Assembly (NCBI RefSeq): GCF_015832195.1
Contig: NC_052045.1
Coordinates: forward strand, 1 to 64,000
DNA: 64,000 nt
From: Motacilla alba alba
Lineage: Eukaryota > Chordata > Aves > Passeriformes > Motacillidae
Reading direction: 5' to 3'
Shown here: positions 33,301 through 42,803 of the stretch, piece by piece
How positions within the stretch are numbered: the first letter of the stretch is position 1
Layout of the letters: each line of letters starts with the position of its first letter
Notes under the pieces: generated by a model
Databases searched by the model: none
Told to the model about the DNA's origin: nothing
The model's input: only the letters and a program-made list of their open reading frames with translations
Position numbers and translations under genes: made by a program

Positions 33301-36121
33301 CAGTGTTTAGATAAGTTGCTGTGATAGGCAGACTATTAAAGACATAAATTCAAGCCTCAGAAACACAGGTCTCGATAAATGCGCCTTGTCAGGAACCGGC
33401 ATGATCCTTTTCATCTGGGCATGTCAACTTGCAGATTATTCTTAAACTAAATCTGCAGAAAACTCTTCCTATTACCTTCATATGCATGAAGAAGTCAGTG
33501 CAACTCTGGGCCAACAGGATTATAAAATAGTAGCGTGGCTTGGGTTGGAAGAGATCTCAAAGATCCTGAAGCTGGGCCAGGGACACTTTGCCCACACAGA
33601 ACACACTGGTGTCAGTGGCATGACAGAAGTTTAGAAAAGGGGCAGCAGGTTGGAGAACACACATGAAAACCCATGAATCTCTCCTTTCTTCTTAAGGGTT
33701 CTTTATCTTTGTGTTTCACTGCCTAATGAAGGATGAAGTAGTGAAGCAGTGCCGAGTGCACTTCTGCTGGGGAAGATTTCGTCTGAGTAGTTGTTCTGGT
33801 AAGCACTGAAGGGATTTGTTGAGTTGACTCATAAATCTTTGTCTGCTACTGGAGTTGCATTTGTTCTGCATTAAGAAATAATGCTCCTCTCAATAGCCCC
33901 TCTGCATTGCATTGGATAATTGTTCTTTGATAGGTCTTTATCCTCTTGCATTAACTGCTTGTGATATGATGACAGGGTGACAGCATGCAGTAAAAACTGC
34001 AGATTTCCAAAACCTATTTCAGCTCGGTCTCTTAATTCTGTTCTCACATGCCATTCAGTGTTCCCTTATGTGAGCCATATTTTTGGTGGCTTTCCAGTCT
34101 TCATATAGCCGAGATTCTGAAATTTATGCAGAATACTGGGCATACAAGTTGCAATTTTTTATGTGCCGTAGCTGGATTTGCTCAGCCTGGGAAAAGGGGA
34201 GATGTCTTGCTGTCTTTGGCTATCTGAGGGGTAGTTACAGAAAAGAGAGGGATTTTCAGAAGTGCACAGTAAGAAGACAAGAGACAATGGACCCAAGCCA
34301 CAAATGATGGCAATTCACGTTATTTATAAATAAACACTTTTTTTTTTTTTCTGCTAGTTGGGTGGCAGTGGCCCAGAGAGATGGTGGGGGGAGTCCCTCT
34401 CCTTGGAGAGTCAAAATTTAGTTGGACAGATGCCAGACCCACTTGATCCAATTCTGGGCAGGAGGTTGGAGCAAAGACCTCCATAGTTCCCTTCCAATCT
34501 AAATTATTCTAAGATTCTCCTATTTGCCAGCTCAGCAAGGGTTAGCATGGGCTTATTCTGGCCTACTCCAGTGATGTTGATTTTTTTACTGAAATGTGGA
34601 AGAATTTAATAACTCTGTCTATCAAAATGAAATGATGTTATGAATGGGTATAACAAAGGAGAAGCTTAACTAGTTGGTTTTCAGGAAACCAGACTAAAAA
34701 TCCTACATTAATACCTGTGTCTTGTGACCAGCATCCTGTGCACCCTGTGCTGCTGAGGAAGAGGCAGCTTTCCATTTGCAGAGGGGGAATTCAGCACAAG
34801 TGCCCTCAGTAGCAACCAGACTGTTTCCCCTTGAGCAGGAGCCGGCTCAGTGTTGTATGATGCAATAAGGATGAGGCTGCAATTCCTACCCTTTGTGTGA
34901 TTCCTGCTTCCTTCTGTGTGACCTTATCAAATTAGTATTACTAGACTGGGTCCTCAAGGGGAAATAGAAGACTGAATTGCTGGTATCCAGCCTCACCTGC
35001 ACATGCACGATGGAGCTAATGTGAAAATTAACATCGGGAATTGTGCACTGTGTGGCACAGAGACCCCCGGCCGCTAGGCAGGAATAAGGATGGCACAGAA
35101 AGCAAGCACAGACCATTCTCCTCTCTACTCTCTGGTAGTTGGAGATGCGGCACCTGTACAGAATTTTATTTCTGCACCTCCCACTCTCTGATTTCAGACT
35201 GGAGTGGGTCAGGTGCAACTGCTGGATCTACACCAAAGCATTTAAACCACAGATCACCATCCCAGGCTTTGTGGAGTCTACATTCTAATGGAACAAGTTC
35301 AACTTTCAATGCAGATTTGCTTTCCATGACTTCTCCAGATACGAATTTTAAGATTGGTAAGAAAAACTGCGTACACTGCACAGGCTATAATAGATACGTA
35401 CCACAATAAATTCCATGTCGTGAAAGTCAAATCCTAACTAATGCAAAGAAATAGGAAACCTTTCACTGCTTCATCTGTGCCAGGCTTCCATTTGGGGATT
35501 AATGGCAATGTTACAGATGGCTTTTGCTGTACTAGGGAAAATAAGAAAGCTCTTAAAATCCTGGGATGGCTTTTCTCCAAAAGGACAGGAACTCCCTGCT
35601 CAGCTGCCACCTTAGGCACCTGCCTGACCTATTGGGACCTATTCCCAGTTAGGGAGCACCACCATAGTCTTGAGATAGACTATGGTGCTCTCTAACTGGA
35701 ATTGCATTCCCAAAAGAGCAAAGATCTTGGGGATTAAAGCTAAACAGGTCACGTTGTGAGCCTTTTTAAACCAGAAGAATCCCAGCAGAAGGTTTTGCTT
35801 TCAAAGCTAGAGAAATTGTTGCAGGACCGTATTCTGAAAAAGGAATAGTGCCAAACATTCCTAGCTTTTTTTTTGAAAAAATGCTGATTTCTATTATTTC
35901 CCCAAAGACATTAAAACTTTGTAGGCAGGTTCTTTCTAAATACATTAAACCAAGTGATTATAATGCAAAAATGTTCCCAATTCTTTCCCACAGCTGAAGT
36001 CCATTGCAACCCCAGTGCTGTATCTCCAGAAGATGATGAAACCAACCAACCTTTTTCACAAAGAATACTATCCATGGATACAGGGTTGCACTATCCACAG
36101 AAAGTAGGATTTTTACACTGA
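12898..36121 (+). CDS. ADGRG4: ADGRG4 (GPR112), adhesion G protein-coupled receptor, multi-exon
   Basis: Adhesion-class receptor of the plasma membrane. Family knowledge: an extracellular GAIN domain cleaves itself at the GPS, and the freed N-terminus of the seven-helix part acts as a tethered agonist. Natural ligand and pathway of ADGRG4 are poorly known. In the window 21 exons join in phase from 16669 to a TGA at 36119-36121. They encode a Ser/Thr/Pro stub, SEA-like strands, GAIN, a GPS with [12 protein letters not shown], seven helices and a tail of about 95 residues. A signal-peptide exon at 12898-12988 also fits in phase, giving about 928 residues. The mammalian protein is about 3,000 residues with an N-terminal pentraxin domain and a giant mucin-like exon. 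Neither is visible, and no + strand open frame longer than about 175 codons exists outside simple repeats. The neighbour is BRS3, as in mammals. Identity is sure; the 5' end and exons 18472-18844 are less so. Confidence 0.92.
16669..16749 (+). CDS. ADGRG4: ADGRG4 exon, Ser/Thr/Pro-rich stub
   Basis: Acceptor TTCTTTCCAG, donor CAC/GTAAGT, phase 1 in and out. Translation is [24 protein letters not shown], then GTVP, resembling the mucin-type stretch just before the SEA-like part of mammalian ADGRG4 (about 27 residues here). The acceptor could also be used three bases later at 16672. Confidence 0.65.
17190..17284 (+). CDS. ADGRG4: ADGRG4 exon, SEA-like strand
   Basis: Acceptor TCCTTACAG, donor TGG/GTGAGC. 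Only one frame is open, reading [17 protein letters not shown] then LLEHW. Its start resembles the FY-V-M-FSV segment that follows the mucin region in human ADGRG4. Phase 1 in, phase 0 out. Confidence 0.8.
17350..17413 (-). mobile_element. CR1 LINE 3'-end fragment
   Basis: Begins ATCATAGAAT, then TTTGGGTTGGAA, AGGGACCTCTA and AGTCATCTAGTCCCACACCC. This is the reverse complement of the standard CR1 3' end, which in forward orientation ends in ATTCTATGAT repeats. Short, 5'-truncated copy inside an ADGRG4 intron. Confidence 0.85.
17677..17729 (+). CDS. ADGRG4: ADGRG4 exon, SEA-like strand
   Basis: Acceptor TTTCTTTCCAG, donor CAG/GTAAGG. Reads [17 protein letters not shown], aligning with NSIFQNSEFSLATLE of the human protein by pattern. 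Phase 0 in, phase 2 out. Confidence 0.75.
18348..18398. repeat. Poly(T) run of 51 bases
   Basis: An uninterrupted T homopolymer, preceded by CACGAGA and followed by GGTGGCAGCAG. It lies 73 bp before a candidate ADGRG4 exon. It could be the poly(A) of a minus-strand retrocopy or a grown homopolymer; length may be unreliable in assembly. Confidence 0.9.
18472..18511 (+). CDS. ADGRG4: ADGRG4 candidate small exon
   Basis: Acceptor TTGTTTTCAG, donor CAT/GTATGT, 40 nt, phase 2 in and 0 out (reads [14 protein letters not shown]). Sequence similarity to mammals is not evident. Together with the next exon it fills a gap of about 33 residues, close to the length in human. Skipping both also keeps the frame. 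A 51-base T run lies 73 bp upstream. Confidence 0.4.
18783..18844 (+). CDS. ADGRG4: ADGRG4 candidate small exon
   Basis: Acceptor TTGATTCTAACCAG, donor AAAG/GTAAGA, 62 nt, phase 0 in and 2 out ([20 protein letters not shown]). Its phases fit only if the exon at 18472 is used with it. No clear homology to mammals. Confidence 0.4.
19897..20045 (+). CDS. ADGRG4: ADGRG4 exon, end of SEA-like segment
   Basis: Acceptor TTCTCTTTGTAG, donor ATAG/GTAAAA. Reads [18 protein letters not shown] and [15 protein letters not shown], matching the V-VIIKAS, KIKSKI and LLVNCEHVAVKKL pattern of human ADGRG4. Phase 2 in, phase 1 out. Confidence 0.88.
20964..21096 (+). CDS. ADGRG4: ADGRG4 exon, hormone-receptor-motif-like segment
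   Basis: Acceptor TTTCCTCCTCAG, donor GCTG/GTGAGT. Contains [19 protein letters not shown], corresponding to GTYKW...T...T-C in human ADGRG4, with conserved Cys and Trp-Pro. N-glycosylation sequon NYS. Phase 1 in, phase 2 out. Confidence 0.88.
21601..21719 (+). CDS. ADGRG4: ADGRG4 exon, N-terminal GAIN
   Basis: Acceptor TTGCATTTTTCAG, donor GAAG/GTATGG. Reads [20 protein letters not shown] then [11 protein letters not shown], very close to WEKPKFKQCKLLQELPDKIV of human. Phase 2 in, 1 out. Confidence 0.93.
22695..22905 (+). CDS. ADGRG4: ADGRG4 exon, GAIN subdomain A helices
   Basis: Acceptor CTTCCTTTTTTTCCAG, donor TTG/GTAAGT. Starts [17 protein letters not shown] and continues [20 protein letters not shown], the helical part of GAIN subdomain A (human ENAEDVAEHILNLI, IIVSKISDI). 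Phase 1 in, 2 out. Confidence 0.95.
24015..24180 (+). CDS. ADGRG4: ADGRG4 exon, GAIN subdomain B
   Basis: Acceptor TGCTCTTGTTGAAG (weak pyrimidine tract), donor AAG/GTGAGA. Reads [11 protein letters not shown] then [20 protein letters not shown], matching ILRIIERTGHK and LALAVLRGDHTFDGMAF in human. Phase 2 in, 0 out. Confidence 0.94.
24302..24451 (+). CDS. ADGRG4: ADGRG4 exon, GAIN subdomain B
   Basis: Acceptor TTTCTCCTGCAG, donor CTG/GTAACT, 50 codons, phase 0-0. Includes [16 protein letters not shown] and [14 protein letters not shown], equivalent to ILASIYLPKSLTERI and TILFNFFGQTSLF in human. Confidence 0.95.
25264..25386 (+). CDS. ADGRG4: ADGRG4 exon, GAIN subdomain B
   Basis: Acceptor TTTCCCCCTGCAG, donor AGG/GTAGGA, 41 codons, phase 0-0. 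Reads [20 protein letters not shown] then VTVTLQHID, nearly identical in pattern to human [19 protein letters not shown] and VVITLQHI. Contains one NTS sequon. Confidence 0.96.
27131..27176 (+). CDS. ADGRG4: ADGRG4 exon, pre-GPS strand
   Basis: Acceptor CTTCTGTTTCCAG, donor AACA/GTAAGT, 46 nt. Reads [15 protein letters not shown], corresponding to YGQVHCAFWDFENN; holds the first GPS cysteine and the conserved Trp. Phase 0 in, 1 out. Confidence 0.95.
28021..28124 (+). CDS. ADGRG4: ADGRG4 exon, GPS cleavage motif
   Basis: Acceptor TTATTACACAG, donor CTG/GTGAGT. Reads [10 protein letters not shown] then [16 protein letters not shown]. The GPS is intact: HL/T lies at 28098-28106, with cleavage predicted between codons 28101-28103 (Leu) and 28104-28106 (Thr). 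The tethered agonist would begin THFGVLL. Phase 1 in, 0 out. Confidence 0.97.
29459..29580 (+). CDS. ADGRG4: ADGRG4 exon, helix 1
   Basis: Acceptor TATTGTAACACAG, donor TTGA/GTAAGT. Reads [20 protein letters not shown] then [10 protein letters not shown], transmembrane helix 1 after the GPS. Phase 0 in, 2 out. Confidence 0.96.
29834..30060 (-). mobile_element. CR1 LINE fragment
   Basis: Contains CTTTGGATTGGAAG, GGTCCTCTAGTTCCAGC, CTTGGGGGCTTCCAGGGACG and CAACCTGTGCCAGGGCCTCA, hallmarks of the CR1 3' region read in reverse. About 220 bp in the ADGRG4 intron between the helix 1 and helix 2 exons. Confidence 0.9.
30120..30136 (+). repeat. Short telomere-like tract
   Basis: AGAGGGTTAGGGTTAGGC contains two TTAGGG-type units in the intron just after a CR1 fragment. 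Too short to be more than a chance match or a small insertion scar. Confidence 0.5.
30221..30489 (+). CDS. ADGRG4: ADGRG4 exon, helices 2-3 and start of 4
   Basis: Acceptor TTCCTTTTAG, donor GGG/GTAAGT. Includes [20 protein letters not shown] (helix 2), [20 protein letters not shown] (helix 3, the family FTWM-E signature) and [11 protein letters not shown] (helix 4). Phase 2 in, 1 out. Confidence 0.97.
31682..31775 (+). CDS. ADGRG4: ADGRG4 exon, helix 4 and extracellular loop 2
   Basis: Acceptor TTGCTTTCCACATTAG, donor TTT/GTAAGT. Reads [20 protein letters not shown] then PYSNF, matching IPAIMVAITVSVKKDLYG. Phase 1 in, 2 out. Confidence 0.95.
32842..33131 (+). CDS. ADGRG4: ADGRG4 exon, helices 5-7
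   Basis: Acceptor CTCTTTCTTGCAG, donor CAAG/GTAATT. Includes [20 protein letters not shown] (loop 2 Cys-Trp and helix 5), [14 protein letters not shown] (helix 6) and [13 protein letters not shown] (helix 7), all strongly conserved in the family. Phase 2 in, 1 out. Confidence 0.97.
33519..33592 (-). mobile_element. CR1 LINE 3'-end fragment
   Basis: TTATAAAATAG, GCTTGGGTTGGAAGAGATCT, AAAGATCCTGAAG and GGGCCAGGGACAC match the CR1 3' end in reverse orientation. Short copy in an ADGRG4 intron. Confidence 0.75.
33697..33798 (+). CDS. ADGRG4: ADGRG4 exon, end of helix 7 and helix 8
   Basis: Acceptor CTTTCTTCTTAAG, donor TCTG/GTAAGC. Reads [20 protein letters not shown] then [10 protein letters not shown], matching [18 protein letters not shown] of human. 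Phase 1 in and out. Confidence 0.95.
34360..34518 (+). mobile_element. CR1 LINE 3'-end fragment
   Basis: GGTGGGGGGAGTCCCTCTCC, TTGGAGAGTCAAAA, TTCCCTTCCAATCTAAATTA and TTCTAAGATTC follow the forward CR1 3' end. A T-run (34338-34350) lies just before it. Confidence 0.75.
35198..35356 (+). CDS. ADGRG4: ADGRG4 exon, cytoplasmic tail
   Basis: Acceptor CTCTGATTTCAG, donor ATTG/GTAAGA. Ser/Thr-rich tail: ...[20 protein letters not shown]..., comparable to the SLKSTATSSTFKSL region of human. Phase 1 in and out. Confidence 0.85.
35641..35702. repeat. Near-perfect inverted repeat (hairpin)
   Basis: The left arm 35645-35670 (CCAGTTAGGGAGCACC then ACCATAGTCT) pairs with the right arm 35677-35699 (AGACTATGGTGC then TCTCTAACTGG), with one mismatch, a 3-base bulge and a 6-base loop TGAGAT. 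Pairing extends a few more bases outward. It lies in the last ADGRG4 intron and could be an imperfect microRNA-like stem or the remnant of a small palindromic transposon. Confidence 0.85.
35994..36121 (+). CDS. ADGRG4: ADGRG4 last coding exon
   Basis: Acceptor TTCTTTCCCACAG; 42 codons ([20 protein letters not shown] then ...KVGFLH) to a TGA at 36119-36121. An internal AAA/GTAGGA could act as a donor, which would change the last residues, but no matching downstream exon was seen. Confidence 0.75.
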
Positions 36122-36758
36122 TACTGAATTTGTTTTCCTCTGTTTATCTATTGGAGGTTTCTTTTGAGACTTGTAGAAACAAACATAGTTCCAAATAATT
36201 ACATCTAATATACAATTATCACTCTGGACACAATTATAGAGCTAAAACCCATGACTCAACTTTGGGCTTCATTAGGAGTAGCAGTACGGATCACAAGAGG
36301 ATTTGGTCCCGCTGTGTTTCCCAGATTAGTCCTCATGTTAAACAGGGACTGGAAACACTCCTCGTCCTGAGCCCCATTCATAGTTCATCCTCCTTTTTTT
36401 CCCCCCCTTTCCACTGTCCTGATAGCCCTCTGTTTCCATCTTCATCTGATACTTATCTCAGAATTCAATACATGTAATACTGAGTTAAAAGTTATATTTT
36501 TGAGGCTGTTGGTTGACTATCCCAGGCATGGATATCTAGAATCCTCGATCAGTATCTTTCCTTACTTTTCTGAAATGGACTTTGACGAACTTATACATGA
36601 AGAAATTGGATGCAGATTTCCAAGATGTTCCTCTCAGTTGTATGTTATTTTCAGACATGCTGTCATTGGTGACTTGAACTTTGATTCCTAAAGAGATGTA
36701 GATGCACGTCTAAAGGTTTGAAAATGTTGCCCAGTATTTTCAAATGGAATGTGGAAAC

Positions 36759-36764
36759 AATAAA
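36759..36764 (+). terminator. Candidate ADGRG4 polyadenylation signal
   Basis: AATAAA about 640 bases after the ADGRG4 stop codon, on the coding strand. It is the first canonical hexamer I noticed in the 3' untranslated region. A downstream GT-rich element (GGGGTGTCCATATGTATG) follows from about 36786. Confidence 0.5.
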
Positions 36765-38880
36765 AACTGAAATTCCCATCTTCAAGGGGTGTCCATATGT
36801 ATGATATAGGTTTCAGACTACCTCTCCCGAAAAACACTCCAGAACTAAACCCAAACTGAACGATAGCAGATAAACCCCTACTATTATGGGAGCTGGAAAT
36901 AAGGAAGTTTTCCCTTTAGTGTTGCTTTACTGTGAATACGGCAGGATGTAAACTCAATTTCATGACATCGCAAGAGAGACTTAACTTTCCTCGTCTGCTG
37001 AGGAGAAGGCTTCTTTCAGCAAATGTGTTCAAACCGGTAATTTGCCTGCTCAGCCAAATCCTAGCTTCCGTTTTCAATGCCCCTCTCTGTATCACTCAAG
37101 TAAAGATTCGTCACCCATGACAGAGGACTAAAATAATATTATGAAGTGATGTCTTAGAACTGGTATGTATGATACAAAATACAAAAGGTTCTTTCAGCCA
37201 GTGAATAACTCCCACATAGCAATTAGTGAAAAAGATGATTATTTCAAGGTACAGTACCTACAGCCAATCTATTTGAAATCAGACAGATCCCCTTCAGTTC
37301 CTTGGCTTTATGGGAGAAATCTTGGCATTAAAAACATGCAAACAAGTTCTACTTTGTACCCACGTGTTTCTAACTTGAAATTGCTTTCAAGGGGAATGAA
37401 ATTCTATAACAAAGGTAGTTCATTATGCTGGGCATGAACTATTGTATTTTTTATTTTCTATAGTAAACTCTTTGTTCCGCAATCTGCTGCTGAATACAAG
37501 CTTTCCCTGCTTTCCAGAGTGAGGCACAACACACTGTGCTGTGGTGCTAAAGCTGTGCCTAACCCCCCTGTACCCCTAATCTGGCTGCTGCGCAGCCCAG
37601 AGGGATCCTGAGAGATTGAGGAAGGAGGCTCTTTAGTTCTTTGGGGGAACTGGAGTTTTAGTCCTCCCCTGAGCCCCTTTGAGACCAGTTTGTCTCCCCT
37701 ACATCAATAAGACCAGGTGCTTGGATAGTCTGATGTGTCTCCATCAACCTGCTTTGACCCGCACTTTCTCCTTCGTGCAGTAATTCTTTCTACATTCACT
37801 TCAGAGGACAGAAAATAATAGGCTTACATTTCAAATTGACGTTAGGTAACAATTTCTATTTCAAGAAATAAGTGGTCTAGAGAGCACATGGAATTGCCAT
37901 CACTGCAGGTCTTAAAAAACGCTCAGGGCGATAAGACAAATACCTGCCAGAATTGGTATAGATTGATTTTGCCTTAGAGCAAGTCCCCCCAAATGTATTT
38001 TCCATTACTCTAATTTAAAATAAAAAGACAGCAGAAGAGGGCAAAACATGAGAGCAACATAGAACTGGCCTTGTCTCCTGCATGCTGTAATTATTTTTTT
38101 TCATTCCTGATAAAAGCTGAAATATACCTTGATTTTCTAAAGTTTTTGCTACATGACCTCGTAAAATATTAGGAGCAGCAAAGACGCAGGTAAAAGCTGC
38201 ACAAGCAGCAAGGAAAGTGCTGCAATACAGAAGACTTCTCAGGCTGCTGAGAAAAGTCTGGAAATGCCATTTCTTGGGCAGATCCATCATCATGCTTCAC
38301 ACTTTGGAGGTGTACCAGTGGGAAGAAGGGCAAGCTGCACAGAGAGGAGGTCTCAATTCTTCCTACGGATTCTTATTTTTTGGGTTTTTTTTTTTAAAGC
38401 AAAATCTGGAAGTCAATTTTTACAACCCTGTCAAATTGCTTCTGTAAAATGCAAAGCACTATTTGTTCAGGGAAGGCGGTTAGTTCACTTCCACTCTCCA
38501 TCACACGCCTAATGGCTTTTCCAGCTAAACAGTAGATCATTTATGTTTCAAGCATGGCATTGTGTAGGTTGTTAGCTGGAATGAAGATGTGTAATTTTCC
38601 TTGGGCTGAAATAATATCTTCCACACCAGCGCTGTTGCATTTGCTCTTCCCCAGCACATCTGCGCTGACATTCTGTCACAGAATTGTGCGTTGATGGTTT
38701 TAACGGGGAGAGGACACGCACAGAAAGAAATCTAATAAAATTTCTAAGGGCTTGTGTTTCACATCCTGATAATTTTAAATGATGGGAGCAGCTTCTGCAG
38801 CTGTGACCGGTGTGTGACCAAGACAAGTGCATCCTCCTCCTCCTCCCCATTTGGATTCCATCAGTTGACTTCTGCCCATG

Positions 38881-38946
38881 GCAGGAGGCTGGAACGAGAT
38901 GATCTTAACGTCCCTTTCAACCCAAACTACTCCATGATTCTATGAC
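38881..38946 (+). mobile_element. CR1 LINE 3'-end fragment
   Basis: GCAGGAGGCTGGAACGAGAT, then GATCTTAACGTCCC, TTTCAACCCAAACTACTCC and ATGATTCTATGA is a typical forward CR1 3' terminus. Confidence 0.9.
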
Positions 38947-41900
38947 TCAATATAAAAGCGACTTTGATTTCTAAGTTGTTCTCAATTTACTCCCAGATTG
39001 TTTATTTGTAGTGATACATACACTAGGAAATGTGTGCTCTATTTTAAAGCAATAAAAGGATTTCAGGAGGTATATTTATTTGAATTAATTGAAGTCAGAT
39101 CTCAGTGGGTTGTTAACAATAGGTTAGATGATACAAAAGAAATAAAAAACCACAGTTAAATCACAGCAGCAGTTGTGGCAATTAGAACAAAAAACTCCCC
39201 ACTCCCACCATACTATTTAGACTGGCAGAAAACTCTGCCACTTTTCATCCTATGTCAGGGGGTGCAGATCCAAGATGCAGGCAGCTCATTCATGGGTGCC
39301 TGGAGGCTTTTTAAGTCTCTTCATGGTCAAGTAGCTAAAGCTGTCTTCTATCTCAGCATATAAACAGTGGTTTGGTAATCCTGTGATAGATAAATCTTAC
39401 ATAGGATGACAGCTAAAGGTCAGTACAGCTTGTTTAAGCTTCCTCCTGCCTGTTTGAATCTGCAGTATTGGTAGCACTACACCCAAGATGTATGATTCTT
39501 TCTACATTTAGTAGACAGTTATTACTGGGACAACGAAAGAAATGTCATTATGGGAAAGTATTTGAGATTAAAAATCAAAATACTGGGAAGATAATTGCCT
39601 ATTGCATAAGATGACTGTTGGGCCTTAATGCACAATTATCTTTGCTTTTAGGTATCAGAAAGTACTTAGCATGTCATGTCACTTTAATGGTTCCAAAGTA
39701 AATGTATCATGGAGAGTTTCAGGGATGCCCAGAAGAATTATCCTTGTTGTATTGCTTCATTGCCTGATTGCTCCTGTAACTAGAGAAGTGCAAGGGTTTC
39801 ATTCCAGAGTTTATTTTTCTCTCTTTTCTAAGAAATGACACCGATATTTCACTGGCCATTCCCATACTGAAACTGACTGAGGAAACTTCTGGAAAAGGGA
39901 GCTGGAAGGGATGCAAGAATGGAAAAACAGGGTAAAAGTTATGTGGAGCCATAGATTAATGACAGAATTTGAGATCCTGTTGCAGGCAAATCGTATCACG
40001 ATAACTCCACTGAACAGTCTGGATTTGGGCATTGTAACAAGATCTGAAACTCTTTTCTAATATTTTAACCAAAAGGATACCCCATCATGTTGCTTCATCG
40101 CCAAATGCTCCTTTGGACAGCTCCTCTGAACTGACCTTCCATCTCACTTTCATAACAGTGAGGGCTGGGATGGTGTTATTTTTGCACCTAGGCATGCTGG
40201 TAAGTCTTGTGGTATTTGAAAGTTTAATTGGGTATCTCATCTTAGCTTCAAAAAAACAGGGACACTGTTGAAATTAAACACTGCCGCAGGATTTGATGCC
40301 CAGAGTCTCAGTACCTGCAAGGCTCCCTCTGCCCTTGGTGTAAAATCTACTCCACACTGATAAACCTAGAAATAAACCAATGGTTTTCTCACCTAAATGT
40401 CTAGTGTTTTACAATAAATGGTTACACTCTGTTGTGAATATGACACAGATGAGGAAATTGTCTATGATGTGTACTAAAAACATTTTCCATTTTCATATCT
40501 CAATAGTTGCTTTGTCTCCAGCTGCTCAGGAGACTGGGCAATGGTAAAAAAATCAATACAGGATAGCGATGTTTCCACTTAGTGGTGAAAACCATCACAT
40601 TGACAGACACTGAAATCAAGCTCTTGTCATCACAAGTGAAGAAATCCAGCGTGGGCATTGCCCTCTGCAACATTCCTCCCCTTTGCCTGAGACTTATCGC
40701 TCTGAAATAGATGCCTGGCAGGATAGGGAGGTGATGTTCTCTATGTTTTGGGAGGCATTTGATGTGGTACATGGAAATGACGTATTCCCATTCTCCCAGA
40801 AGGACAGAGCAGAACAGAATACAACCCTGAATGTTTTGGTAATTTGCTCTGAACAGGGACTGGCTCTCACCGACATGGATGTTCACTCCAGCGTGCATTC
40901 AGGCTTTTCCCCTTAATACTTGCCTGCCTGAAAACTAGAAAATGGATTGGGAACAGTCACACAGCCGTTGTCAAGATGGCTTTTTGTCCCTCCATCTTGC
41001 CCGTTTTGTGTCATGCCATTGGCGGTTTCAGTTTAAAGAGAAGACACTAATGCTGTAACACATTCTGACTGATGTTAAGTCAGAAACGAGGCAATCACAC
41101 ACACCCATCCCTGAGAAGGTTGTCTCTAGAGCAGGGACTCCTCTTCCCAAAACAAATGTGGCAAAGCCAGCTCAGAAAACACTAGGAAGAAAAATACATT
41201 TCAGAAATCCTAGTTACAAATGCAAAGTCTGTGTTATAAGTTGGAGGTGTTAAAGGACTCCAGGTCGGGACTTTTTGATGAAGGAGCAAAAAGCTTTCCC
41301 TCATGTCAGAAAAACATGACCTAAAAGGAAGGCTACTGGGATTTGCTAAAAGGGACAGATTTACATTGATCTGGTCAGACTGCTAGATTTAAATCAGTTT
41401 TCTTCATCATGGGTGGAATAGGAGGAATATGCCTGTGGTGTCCCAGCAGAAAGTCCAGCTTTGCACTAAAGAGTTTGGGCACATGGGCAGCAACCAGGCT
41501 CAACTGTAGGAGAGATCCTAACCTAAGAAAAGCCTTTTTAAAGAGAAGATGCCACGACAGAGTCTACCCAATTCAGACCTAGGACAGGCAAGCTGTTCAG
41601 AATCACTCCACTGTTAACACCCGACAAACAGAAACGTCAGTTCACTCAGTGGAGAGACAGAAGGATGCATCAGCCAGCAATAAACAGATGGTGAAACTGC
41701 TAGGAGAGATAATCAAAGGGCTTAAAATGAGTTTGAGATGTAAAAGAAGAATTAAGACTACTAAATAGTTCTATTCAGAAATGATACAAATAACAACCGA
41801 AAAAAAGTGAGTTAAAATTATCTTTTATCTTTAATAAAATTATCTTAACCAGGCTGGCTAATATAGCTGCAGTTTAGTATGTATCAGTTTTGTGCTCCTA

Positions 41901-42787
41901 GCCCTTTAGCTACAAAGCATTCTGACATATTTTTATAAATAACGATCAATGCAGCATGACCAATGCACCTTGAAACACCAAAAATAAGCAACAAAAAATT
42001 TTACTATTTTGGGAAATAATTTTCTTTAATGAGTGAGTTGAGATTTTGGCTGTTTTCATCATATTTTGGCTTGGTGCAGAGCAAATGGTTTTGAAAGATT
42101 TTTCTGAGAGTGTGACACTATGTAGCACATGGCAATGATTTAAGTCAGTAGTCACTGCATTAAAACAGAAAATTCACATTAAAAATACAGCTAAATTATA
42201 TACTCTTGAGTATTTTATTCGTATCTTTTTGCAGCATGGAGTTCAAATGGAGCATTTATTTTCTGTGAAGCTTGGACCTGAAAAACTAGCCAGAATTACT
42301 TAAATTGCTTTTCACGCCAGGAGGCAAAACTCTAAAATAACGCCTTAGAGTACTTTACAGTTTGGAATAACAATGCCATTCTCTTCCTTTAGAGCTAGAT
42401 TTGAACAACAGAAAACTCTCAGAAATAGCTGAGATTCTGCTATTGTAAACAAACCGCAGATGTGGTTTGCTGTCTGACCTTCAGATTTTTGTTGGGTCTG
42501 GACATTGTTATTTCGTGTGCTTTTTGAAAATAGTTGTTTTCACCTCCTATTGATCTACTAAGACAGTATTTTAGGCTCCATAAAGAGAGAAGCTGGGCAA
42601 CTACCTAAAACCTCCAGTAATATAAGGACTGAGGAAAGAATTGTGAGAAATGATGAAACTTCCTGCTGCCACATTCCTCCAGGAAGGCAGAAAGATGGGA
42701 AAAAAGCAGTCTCTCAGTGGAAAGAGAAAATCAAGTAGAATTTCATGCTGCTTTGAGCAGGGTTAGGCAAGTGTACTGTGCCCTGAT

Positions 42788-42803
42788 GGAGAGAGAGAGA
42801 GAG
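42788..42803. repeat. (GA)n microsatellite
   Basis: About eight GA dinucleotides in the intergenic region upstream of BRS3. Confidence 0.85.

Noticed and set aside
40500..40898. 132-codon minus-strand frame in the ADGRG4-BRS3 interval
   Set aside because: No homology, domain or repeat support; length is within chance for nearly 9 kb of non-coding DNA.
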